A model generated the notes under the pieces. It was given only the letters and a program-made list of their open reading frames with translations. It ran no database searches and was not told the origin of the DNA. Below are positions 16,857 through 23,386 of a DNA stretch of 37,973 bases, one piece after another (within the stretch, counting starts at the first letter, position 1; every line of letters begins with the position of its first letter). Source of the stretch: an uncultured Clostridia bacterium (lineage in GTDB: Bacteria > Bacillota > Clostridia > Christensenellales > Borkfalkiaceae); contig CALVWN010000058.1 in the NCBI GenBank assembly GCA_944367415.1, forward strand, positions 1 to 37,973. Reading direction: 5' to 3'. A program made the translations under genes and the position numbers.

Positions 16857-16887
16857 ATTATAACACAGGTGCCCCCCTGTTTGTCAA
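16857..16887 (-). promoter_or_regulatory. Promoter of the SipW operon with dyad in a 19-bp spacer
   Basis: Minus strand TTGACA (16887-16882), 19-nt spacer, TATAAT (16862-16857). Centred in the spacer is ACAGG-N6-CCTGT (16865-16880). A long spacer with a central dyad is the hallmark of MerR-controlled promoters. It is the only good promoter found upstream of the eight-gene operon. Confidence 0.65.
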
Positions 16888-16976
16888 GGGGGGCAGGAAA
16901 AATAATCACGCTTTTTTTCGACGAAATTCACACAAATCGGGCGCAAAATCGTACATACGTCACGGACAAAGCGTGA

Positions 16977-16994
16977 TATAGTCAAATAACTATA
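16977..16994. promoter_or_regulatory. Inverted repeat TATAGT-N6-ACTATA
   Basis: Perfect 6-bp arms with a 6-bp spacer in the divergent region between the SipW operon and the dGTPase gene. It is not next to a good -10 box. Possible operator, low confidence. The rest of 16888-17120 holds a weak AAAAACGCA/TGCGTTTTT hairpin (17033-17058) and nothing else I can support. Confidence 0.3.
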
Positions 16995-17127
16995 CAAAAA
17001 CCGCGCCGAGTGTCGCAAAAACTGCGCGCGAAAAAAACGCATGACGTGTTGCGTTTTTCGTGCCCGCCCCCCTTCGCTCCCGTGCACAAAGGGGGCGGAA
17101 AAAACCTTTGCTTTCCGCGCGGATGTC

Positions 17128-17136
17128 TGCTATAAT
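17128..17136 (+). promoter_or_regulatory. Extended -10 promoter of the dGTPase gene
   Basis: TGC followed by TATAAT (17131-17136); only a weak TTGCTT (17108-17113) is found 17 nt upstream. The start codon at 17143 is six bases after the -10 box, so the mRNA would be leaderless or nearly so. Confidence 0.6.
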
Positions 17137-17142
17137 AGAGGT

Positions 17143-18360
17143 ATGGCACACTATGAGGAACTCTCGGCGGAACTCACCCGCCGCATGGAAGAGGACAGGC
17201 GCGCGGGGAAGCGCAGCCCCTACGCGTTCGGCGACGGCGGCGCGCTGCGCCGCGACCCCAATCCGCACGATGCGGCGACCGTCTGGCGGCCCGCCTTCAT
17301 CCGCGACGCCGACAAAATCCTGAACTGCCCCTATTACAGCCGCTGCGCCGACAAGACGCAGGTGTTCTCCCTCTACAAAAACGACGATCTGACGCGCAGG
17401 AGCCTGCACATCCAGCTCGTCTCCCGCACCGCGCGCACGCTCGGGCGGGCGCTCGGGCTGAACACCGAACTCATCGAGGCGATCGCGCTGGGGCACGACA
17501 TTGGGCACACTCCCTTCGGACACACGGGGGAGCGCTTTCTGGATGAATTGTATTTCGGGCACACGGGGCTGCATTTTGCGCACAACCTGCAGTCGGTGCG
17601 CGTGCTCGACGAAATTTTCCCGCTCAATCTCACCCTGCAGACGCTGGACGGCATCGCCGCGCACAACGGGGAGCTGGAGCTTGCGCAATACGCCCCCGCG
17701 CCCCTTGCGGACTTTGCCGCGCTCGACGCGCGGCTCGACGCCTGCCGCCGCGACACGGCGAACATCGCCCGCCTCCTCCCCTCCACCCTCGAGGGGTGCG
17801 TGGTGCGCGTCGCAGACATCATCGCCTACCTCGGCAAAGACCGCCACGACGCCGAACGCAGCAAGGCGACGGCCGACGTGCGCTTCTCCGACACGGGCAT
17901 CGGCACCATCAACGCGGAGATCGTCAACAATCTCATCGTCAATCTCATCGAAAACAGCTACGATCGCCCCTTTCTGAAGCTGGACGAAGCGCACTTTGCG
18001 GCGCTGCGCGCGGCAAAGCGGGATAACTACGACAAGATCTACCTGCACGGGAGCGTGACGGCGGAGGACGACACCATCCGCGCCATGATGGGGCTGCTCT
18101 ACGAGCGGCTGCTGCGCGACCTCGACGCGGGGAAGACGTCCTCCCCCGTATTCCGCCACCACATCGCCTATCTCGACAAGCCCTACTACAACAAGCACCG
18201 CCGCATCCCCTATCCCGAGACCGAACACAACCGCATCGTCTGCGACTATCTCGCGAGCATGACGGACGACTACTTCGTCGACCTGTTCGCCTATCTCTTC
18301 CCCGACAGCACGCTGCGGCTCGACTATGTGGGGTATTTCGACGGGAGGAAGGAGGCATGA
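17143..18360 (+). CDS. dgt: dGTP triphosphohydrolase-like HD protein
   Basis: Cytosolic HD-domain nucleotidase expected to cut dNTPs to deoxynucleoside and triphosphate. 405 residues. RDADKIL and KTQVF (54-75) and ALGHDIGHTPFGHTGE (115-130) are diagnostic; metal ligands are H89, H118, D119 and D225 (VADIIAYLGKD). The start MAHYEEL at 17143 is chosen because TATAAT ends six bases before it; a longer frame from 17041 would have to start upstream of that box. An internal Met at codon 15 has no ribosome site. It overlaps the Nudix gene by ATGA. Together they suggest nucleotide-pool control. Confidence 0.92.
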   Translation: MAHYEELSAELTRRMEEDRRAGKRSPYAFGDGGALRRDPNPHDAATVWRPAFIRDADKILNCPYYSRCADKTQVFSLYKNDDLTRRSLHIQLVSRTARTLGRALGLNTELIEAIALGHDIGHTPFGHTGERFLDELYFGHTGLHFAHNLQSVRVLDEIFPLNLTLQTLDGIAAHNGELELAQYAPAPLADFAALDARLDACRRDTANIARLLPSTLEGCVVRVADIIAYLGKDRHDAERSKATADVRFSDTGIGTINAEIVNNLIVNLIENSYDRPFLKLDEAHFAALRAAKRDNYDKIYLHGSVTAEDDTIRAMMGLLYERLLRDLDAGKTSSPVFRHHIAYLDKPYYNKHRRIPYPETEHNRIVCDYLASMTDDYFVDLFAYLFPDSTLRLDYVGYFDGRKEA

Positions 18361-18749
18361 CCGTGACCGAAGTGGTCGCCGCGCTCATCGTGCGGGAGGG
18401 CAGGATCCTCATCTGCCGCCGCCCCGCGCACAAGGCGCGCGCGCATTTATGGGAATTTGCGGGCGGCAAGGTGGAGCCGGGCGAGACCAAGCGCGAGGCG
18501 CTCGTGAGGGAGTGCCGCGAGGAGCTTGCCGTCACGCTGAACGTGGGAGACGTGTATGCCGAAGTCACGCACGCATACCCCGATCTCACCATTCACCTCA
18601 CCCTCTTTTTTGCGTCGATCGCGGCGGGAGAGGTGAGGGCGCTCGAACACGAGGAGGTGCGCTGGGCACGCCCCGAAGAACTGCCCGCCCTCCCCTTCTG
18701 CCCCGCCGACGAGGGCATCGTAAAACGCATCGCAAAGGAGCTGTCATGA
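18357..18749 (+). CDS. Nudix hydrolase, MutT-like
   Basis: 130-residue cytosolic pyrophosphohydrolase of the MutT branch, likely acting on 8-oxo-dGTP or a related nucleotide. The Nudix box runs 37-59 (GKVEPGE then REC-REELAV), with Ala at 58 in place of the usual Gly; catalytic Glu residues 52, 55 and 56 are kept. ILICRRP and LWEFAGGKVE are typical of MutT. It starts inside the dGTPase stop codon and its own stop overlaps the next gene start, so the three are coupled. Exact substrate is not readable. Confidence 0.93.
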   Translation: MTVTEVVAALIVREGRILICRRPAHKARAHLWEFAGGKVEPGETKREALVRECREELAVTLNVGDVYAEVTHAYPDLTIHLTLFFASIAAGEVRALEHEEVRWARPEELPALPFCPADEGIVKRIAKELS

Positions 18750-19774
18750 AAGCATATACCTATCTCGCACCCGGGCACTTCTCGCTCGCCGAAAAGCCGC
18801 GCCCCACGCTGCAAAACGAGCGCGACGCCATCGTCCGCGTCACGCTTGCGAGCATCTGCACGAGCGATCTGCACATCAAAAACGGCGCCGTGCCCGCGGC
18901 AAGGCCGGGCGTCACCGTCGGGCATGAATTCGTGGGCGTCGTCGAGGAGACGGGCAGCGCCCTTTCCATCAAACGGGGACAGCGCGTCGCCGTCAACGTG
19001 GAGACGTATTGCGGAAACTGTTACTTCTGCCGCCACGGCTGGGTGAACAACTGCTCGGACGAACAGGGCGGCTGGTCGCTCGGCTGCCGCATCGACGGCG
19101 GGCAGGCGGAGTACGCGCGCATCCCCCTTGCGGACACCAACCTCGTTCCCATCCCCGACGGGGTGAGCGACGAGGCGGCGCTCTTTACGGGCGACCTGCT
19201 CTCGACGGGATATTGGGCGACCGACATCGCCGGGATCGGCGAGGGAGACACCGTGCTGCTCATCGGCGCAGGCCCGACGGGATACTGCACGGCGCTCTGT
19301 GCGCTGCTGCGCCGCCCCGCCCGCCTCATCGTCTGCGAGAAAGACCCCTTCCGCCGCGCCTTCTTCAAGGCGCACTTCCCGCAGGCGGAGGTCGTCTCCC
19401 CCGAGGAGGCGCTCCCCCTGCTCCGAAGCGCCGGACACGGCGGCGCGGACTGCGTCATCGAGGCGGCGGGTTCGAAGGAGAGCTTCCGCCTCGCATGGGA
19501 GGGCGCCCGCCCCAACGCGGTCGTCGTCATCGTCGCCATGTACGAGGAGGCGATGACGCTGCCCCTGCCCGAGATGTACGGCAAAAACCTCACCTTCAAG
19601 ACGGGCGGCGTGGACGGCTGCCGGATGGACGAGATCATGGCGCACATCGCAACAGGAGATCTGGACGCGACGCCCCTCATCACGCACACCTTCCCCCTCT
19701 CGGAGATCGATCGCGCGTACGCGCTCTTCGAAGCGAGAGCGGACGGCGTCATGAAAGTGGCGATCAGACCGTAA
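18746..19774 (+). CDS. Zinc-dependent alcohol dehydrogenase family protein
   Basis: 342-residue MDR-superfamily oxidoreductase. Catalytic zinc ligands Cys38 and His60-Glu61 (VGHEF), and the structural zinc site C89, C92, C95 and C103 are complete. The NAD(P) Rossmann motif GAGPTG lies at about 174-179. The sequence resembles the sorbitol/threonine dehydrogenase type (ICTSDLHIKNG, DLLSTGYWATDIAGI). Substrate unknown. AAAGGAG precedes the ATG, which overlaps the Nudix stop. It is followed by a strong terminator. A metabolic link to the two nucleotide hydrolases is not evident. Confidence 0.93.
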   Translation: MKAYTYLAPGHFSLAEKPRPTLQNERDAIVRVTLASICTSDLHIKNGAVPAARPGVTVGHEFVGVVEETGSALSIKRGQRVAVNVETYCGNCYFCRHGWVNNCSDEQGGWSLGCRIDGGQAEYARIPLADTNLVPIPDGVSDEAALFTGDLLSTGYWATDIAGIGEGDTVLLIGAGPTGYCTALCALLRRPARLIVCEKDPFRRAFFKAHFPQAEVVSPEEALPLLRSAGHGGADCVIEAAGSKESFRLAWEGARPNAVVVIVAMYEEAMTLPLPEMYGKNLTFKTGGVDGCRMDEIMAHIATGDLDATPLITHTFPLSEIDRAYALFEARADGVMKVAIRP

Positions 19775-19778
19775 ACAG

Positions 19779-19817
19779 CGCGCCCGCCGCACGAAATCGT
19801 GCGGCGGGCGCGTTTTT
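19779..19817 (+). terminator. Strong terminator between convergent genes
   Basis: A 15-bp GC-rich stem (19779-19793 with 19798-19812), loop AAAT, then five T. It ends the dehydrogenase transcript and probably also serves the convergent gene ending at 19816. Confidence 0.93.
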
Positions 19818-20175
19818 ATGCATTTTCCTGCGCAAGCAGTTCGTCGGAGAGCGCGACGATCTTCTGCCCGTATTTTTTCTTCCTCGCGCGGACGATCGCG
19901 CGGTACAAAAAATAGTTCGCACCCGCGAGTGCCAGCCCGACGACCCCGATGACGATGCCGACCGCAAAGGGCGCGGAGAGCGTATCCATCACGATATTCA
20001 TTCCCACGCCGAGCACGAGCGCGGCGACGATGCCGACCGTCCAGGCGGTGATACGGGCGGGGCGGTACACCGACGCGTTCATCTTGCGGAGCGTCTCGAA
20101 CTTCTCCTCCTCTTTGGTCGCGGGCGTATACTGCGCGCGGAGTTCTTCCACATACTGTTTGTCTTTTTCTTCCAT
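19816..20175 (-). CDS. Small two-helix membrane protein, paralogue of next gene
   Basis: 119 residues, unknown function. A charged N-terminus (1-38), two membrane helices at about 43-65 and 69-92, then ARKKKYGQKIVALSDELL. The end KKKYGxxIVxLSxELL and the LGVGM-IV turn are shared with the 123-residue protein upstream, so the two are paralogues. Start at 20175 behind AAGGAGGT. Unlike its paralogue it has its own promoter with TTNACA repeats, after a terminator. This suggests direct control by the neighbouring response regulator; that link is inference. Confidence 0.8.
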   Translation of the reverse strand: MEEKDKQYVEELRAQYTPATKEEEKFETLRKMNASVYRPARITAWTVGIVAALVLGVGMNIVMDTLSAPFAVGIVIGVVGLALAGANYFLYRAIVRARKKKYGQKIVALSDELLAQENA

Positions 20176-20201
20176 GATCCGTACCTCCTTCGGATGGTTG
20201 T

Positions 20202-20255
20202 ATGATAGCAGGCCGACTTTTCCGAATGGTTTCCGAATTGTAAGAAAAATGTAAA
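20202..20255 (-). promoter_or_regulatory. Regulated promoter: TTNACA direct repeats and -10 box
   Basis: Minus strand TTTACA (20255-20250), N5, CTTACA (20244-20239), N5, GAAACC (20233-20228), then 20 nt to TATCAT (20207-20202), which has an upstream TG. There is no good -35. The 11-bp period is like the PhoP/PhoB boxes of Firmicutes. Confidence 0.5.
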
Positions 20256-20261
20256 TTCTGC

Positions 20262-20287
20262 AAAACCCGTCCGCGGCTGCGGACGGG
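20262..20287 (-). terminator. Terminator of the two-component operon
   Basis: CCCGTCCGC, loop AGCC, GCGGACGGG and then four T on the minus strand, 7 nt after the stop of the 123-residue gene. Confidence 0.85.
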
Positions 20288-20293
20288 CAAAGT

Positions 20294-20665
20294 TTATTTT
20301 CCGAGCAATTCTTCGGAGAGGCGCACGATCTCGTCGCCGTACTTTTTCTTTTGCCGCCGCAGGACGGCATTGTAGACGGGCGCGGCGAGCGCCATCGGCA
20401 CGATCCCGACGGCGGCGACGGCGATCCCGCCCGCAAAGATCGACCACGACAGCACCATTGCCATCCCCAGCCCGAACGCGAGCAGCCCCGCCGTTCCCAT
20501 CGCGAAGGCGACCGCCGACGGCACCCGCCTGACCAGCCCGTCGAGCCTGCGCAGCGTTTCGAGCTTTTTCGTCCGCTCATCCGTCACATAGGCGGCGCGG
20601 ATGCTCTCGATCTCCCGCCGTTCCTCCTCGGTGGGCGCGGAATACCGGTACTCAAACTTCTTCAC
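20294..20665 (-). CDS. Small two-helix membrane protein (GTG start)
   Basis: 123 residues, unknown function, paralogue of the gene at 19816. Charged N-terminus (1-46), helices at about 50-70 and 74-98, then RRQKKKYGDEIVRLSEELL. The start is GTG at 20665 with GGGAGG seven bases upstream; it overlaps the end of the preceding membrane gene by 14 nt, which makes translational coupling likely. Last gene of the operon headed by the response regulator. Confidence 0.8.
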   Translation of the reverse strand: MKKFEYRYSAPTEEERREIESIRAAYVTDERTKKLETLRRLDGLVRRVPSAVAFAMGTAGLLAFGLGMAMVLSWSIFAGGIAVAAVGIVPMALAAPVYNAVLRRQKKKYGDEIVRLSEELLGK

Positions 20666-21560
20666 TGTCTTCCTCCCGCGCCCGCCGCAGCCAACGCGAG
20701 GCGCGCACGATCATATAGATCCCGATGCCGATGACGGCGACGCAGACGCAAAATCCCGTCGCGATGTTCATGAAGCGCATCTGTTCGGACGCATCTCCCG
20801 TTGCCGCGACGAGGGTGATCTCCAGGGCGAACAGCGAGACGAGCGCATTGGAAAAGTTGATGTTGCGCAGCGCCTGCAGCAGCGGATCGCCCGTGCGGCG
20901 CACCTTGAAGAGCTGCACGACGGCGATGATGAGCGAATAGAAGGTGTATGCCGCCGAGACGATCGCCGAGATGATGGAGGGCGTCAGCGGGCGGGCGAAC
21001 ATGGTCGCCTGCGCCACGAACGCGGTGAGCGCGATCTCCAGCACGAGAAGCGCAGCGCCGCAGAGACGGAAGATGCGCCATTTCCGCACGAGAAGCGCCT
21101 CGCCCTCCGCCCCCTTTTGCGCGCGCCGCCCGTGCAGGAGGACGACGCCGCGCAGGACGCCGAGCAGAAAATAGTACCCCGACAGCGCCCCGAACCACGC
21201 CGAGCGCCACAGCACGGCGAACACGAGGTGATAGACGCAGCAGCCGACATTGATGAGAAAGGAGCAGAGGGCGAACACCTGCGTGCGGAAGCCGTAATCG
21301 GCAACAAACTGCCCCGTGAACGCATGGCGGTTGGCGCGTTCGAGGATCCCTTCCTTCATGCGCGGCGTCAGGCGCACCGCGAGATAGATGCCGTAGGCGA
21401 GAAAGACCGCCGCCAGGAGATAGACGGCATACACCCATCCGCCCGAGTCACCCGTTGCGACGGCGGCGATGCTGCCGCCCGCCGCGGCAAAGGTGCCCGC
21501 CCAGATGAGGGCGGCAAACCACAGGGGCGGATCTTTGAGAAAGGCGAGAAGTCTCTTCAT
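20652..21560 (-). CDS. Polytopic membrane protein, unknown, coupled to sensor kinase
   Basis: 302 residues with about seven or eight membrane helices (near 13-33, 42-62, 95-116, 121-141, 164-186, 193-217, 238-254 and 264-285). The loops carry many basic residues, and the short C-terminal tail ends EEDSEEV. No transporter motif such as Walker A is present. The ATG at 21560 overlaps the kinase stop as ATGA. A role as partner or target of the kinase is a guess from position only. Confidence 0.8.
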   Translation of the reverse strand: MKRLLAFLKDPPLWFAALIWAGTFAAAGGSIAAVATGDSGGWVYAVYLLAAVFLAYGIYLAVRLTPRMKEGILERANRHAFTGQFVADYGFRTQVFALCSFLINVGCCVYHLVFAVLWRSAWFGALSGYYFLLGVLRGVVLLHGRRAQKGAEGEALLVRKWRIFRLCGAALLVLEIALTAFVAQATMFARPLTPSIISAIVSAAYTFYSLIIAVVQLFKVRRTGDPLLQALRNINFSNALVSLFALEITLVAATGDASEQMRFMNIATGFCVCVAVIGIGIYMIVRASRWLRRAREEDSEEV

Positions 21561-22612
21561 GGATGCAGCGGGAGCGTGACGCGGAAGGTGCTCCCCTTTC
21601 CCTCCTCGCTCTCCACCCCGATGGTGCCGCCCAGCACCGAGATGACCTTTTTGACCAGGGCAAGCCCCAACCCGTTCCCCTCGCGCGCGTGCGAGGTGTC
21701 GCCCTGATAGAACTGTTCGAAGATATGCGCGCCCGTCTCGGCAGAGATGCCGCAGCCCGTGTCCGAGACGGTGACGACGGCGTGCGCGCCCTCGCGCGCG
21801 AGCGTGACGCGGATGCCGCCGCGGTCGGTGAACTTGACCGCGTTGGAGAGAAGGTTGTTCCAGACCAGCTCGAGACATTCGGCGTCCGAACAGACGCGCA
21901 CTTCGGCGAGATCGCAGGTGAGCGAAAGCCCCTTCTGCTCCATCGCGTCCTCAAACTGCAGAATACACCCCGCGAGCTGTTCGCGGAGGTCGACTTCGGC
22001 GCGCACCGTGCCCGACTTGCGCTGTTCGAGGCGGTTGAGCCGCAGCACGCCCTGCACGAGGGCGGCAAGTTTTTCCGCCTCCTGCCGCAGCACCGCGAGA
22101 TATTCGGCGCGCGTATCGTCGGGAAGCGGCTTTTCGAGCGCCTGCGCATAGCTGACGATGACGGCGAGCGGCGTCTTCAATTCGTGCGAGACGTTGGAGA
22201 TAAAATCATTCCCCGCCCGCGCCGCCGCCGCGAGCCGCGCGGCAACGCGCTCGAGGTCGAGCCCGATCTTGTCGTACACGTCGTACGAGCCGTAGGCGTG
22301 CGCGGGCAGCGCGCGCACGGAGACGTCCCCCGCGGCGAGGCGCTCCGCCATTTCGGCGATGCGCGCGGCGGGGCGTTCCGCCGTGATCCGGCGCGCCAGC
22401 AATTCCATGACGGTGAGCGCGAGCGACAAAAACACAACGACGACGAGCATGACGGCGGCGATCGCCCCCTTGTCCTCGCCGAAGCGCGCGCCGAGCGCCT
22501 CGCTCACGAATACGGCGACGGTGATGACCGCCGCGACGAACAAAAACCGCACCGCAAAGGCGAGCGCCACAAGCAGCGCGCGGCGGCAGCGGCTGCGCGT
22601 GCCCCCGCTCAT
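21557..22612 (-). CDS. Sensor histidine kinase
   Basis: 351-residue membrane kinase that should phosphorylate the regulator upstream. Two membrane helices, about 12-38 and 48-70, leave only a short external loop, so it probably senses within the membrane or through a partner. HAMP region 71-125. The phospho-acceptor is His143 in SHELKTPL. The ATP-binding domain has NNLLSNAVKF (N box), SDTGCGI (G1), IFEQFYQGD (F) and GNGLGLALV (G2). Starts by ATGA overlap with the response regulator stop. No PAS domain, so it is unlike classic PhoR in that respect. Confidence 0.96.
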   Translation of the reverse strand: MSGGTRSRCRRALLVALAFAVRFLFVAAVITVAVFVSEALGARFGEDKGAIAAVMLVVVVFLSLALTVMELLARRITAERPAARIAEMAERLAAGDVSVRALPAHAYGSYDVYDKIGLDLERVAARLAAAARAGNDFISNVSHELKTPLAVIVSYAQALEKPLPDDTRAEYLAVLRQEAEKLAALVQGVLRLNRLEQRKSGTVRAEVDLREQLAGCILQFEDAMEQKGLSLTCDLAEVRVCSDAECLELVWNNLLSNAVKFTDRGGIRVTLAREGAHAVVTVSDTGCGISAETGAHIFEQFYQGDTSHAREGNGLGLALVKKVISVLGGTIGVESEEGKGSTFRVTLPLHP

Positions 22613-23280
22613 GTCAGAACCGCCTTGTATCCCAGCCCGTGCACGGTGACGATCTCAAATCCCGTGCACGCTGCCGTCTTTTCGCGCAATTTGGACATAT
22701 AGACGTCTACCGTGCGCGACGTCGCCGAGGAATCGTAGTCCCAGAATTCCTCCATGAGCTGCGTGCGCGTGAACGTCCTGCGCGGGAAGGAGAGCAGCTT
22801 GTACAAAAGATCGAACTCGCGCACGGTGAGCGCAAGCTCCTCCCCCGCGACGTAGGCGGTATGCTCGTCCTTGTTCATCGTCAGATTTCCCGCCGTGAGC
22901 GTGCGGCTGCGTTCGATGTTGGCGCGCCGCAAGAGCGCCGCGACGCGCGCGAGAAGAATGTCGGTGTCGAAGGGCTTGGTCACATAGTCGTCCGCGCCCG
23001 CCGCAAAGCCGCGCAGCTTTGCGGGCTTCTCGTCGAGCGCCGTGAGAAAGAGGATGGGAACGTCGGCGCCGCTCGCACGGACGTGCTCTGCGAGCGCAAA
23101 GCCGTCCGCCTCCGGCATCATGATGTCGGTGACGATGAGATCGGCGCCCTCCTCGTCGAAGGCGGCGATCGCCTGCGCGCCGTCATGACAGGCGCGGACG
23201 CGGTGCCCGTTCGCCGTCAGAGCGCCGGCGAGCAATCTGTTGAGCGCGCCGTCATCTTCGGCGACGATGATCTTTGCCAT
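22609..23280 (-). CDS. OmpR/PhoB-family response regulator
   Basis: 223 residues. Receiver domain 1-115 with Asp9/Asp10, phospho-acceptor Asp52 (TDIMMP), Thr80 and Lys102 (TKPF). Winged-helix DNA-binding domain from about 128, with LALTVREFDLLYKLL, and SATSRTVDVYMSKLREK as recognition segment, ending VHGLGYK. The ATG at 23280 follows GGGAGG. First gene of the operon regulator-kinase-membrane protein-123-residue protein. TTNACA-type repeats in front of it suggest autoregulation. Confidence 0.96.
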   Translation of the reverse strand: MAKIIVAEDDGALNRLLAGALTANGHRVRACHDGAQAIAAFDEEGADLIVTDIMMPEADGFALAEHVRASGADVPILFLTALDEKPAKLRGFAAGADDYVTKPFDTDILLARVAALLRRANIERSRTLTAGNLTMNKDEHTAYVAGEELALTVREFDLLYKLLSFPRRTFTRTQLMEEFWDYDSSATSRTVDVYMSKLREKTAACTGFEIVTVHGLGYKAVLT

Positions 23281-23300
23281 ATCCCTGCCTCCCTTTCCCT

Positions 23301-23354
23301 ATCATAATGCCGCGATGTTTCCGAAATGCAAATACAATGTTAAAATTTTGTAAA
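23301..23354 (-). promoter_or_regulatory. Promoter with four 11-bp-spaced direct repeats before the regulator
   Basis: Minus strand TTTACA (23354-23349), N5, TTAACA (23343-23338), N5, TTTGCA (23332-23327), N5, GAAACA (23321-23316), then TATGAT (23306-23301) as -10. The first three fit the TT(A/T/C)ACA pattern of Firmicute Pho boxes. The stretch TTTCGGAAAC is close to ATTCGGAAAC in the promoter at 20202-20255. Confidence 0.55.
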
Positions 23355-23380
23355 AGGCGCCCCGCACCCTGCGGAGCGCC
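23352..23380 (-). terminator. Terminator of the GH2 gene
   Basis: GGCGC-x-CCGCA, loop of three, TGCGG-x-GCGCC and then TTTT on the minus strand, 7 nt after the GH2 stop. Its T-run overlaps the first regulator repeat. Confidence 0.75.
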
Positions 23381-23386
23381 CGCCCG

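Noticed and set aside
17070-17100. GC hairpin CCGCCCCC/GGGGGCGG as a terminator
   Set aside because: It is followed by A on the plus strand and lacks a T-run on either side in the right position.
17041-17142. Upstream in-frame start for the dGTPase gene
   Set aside because: It would place the start ahead of the TATAAT box and adds 34 residues with no similarity to the family.
16990-18228. Long minus-strand frame opposite the dGTPase gene
   Set aside because: The plus-strand frame has a full HD motif set; the antisense frame is a shadow.
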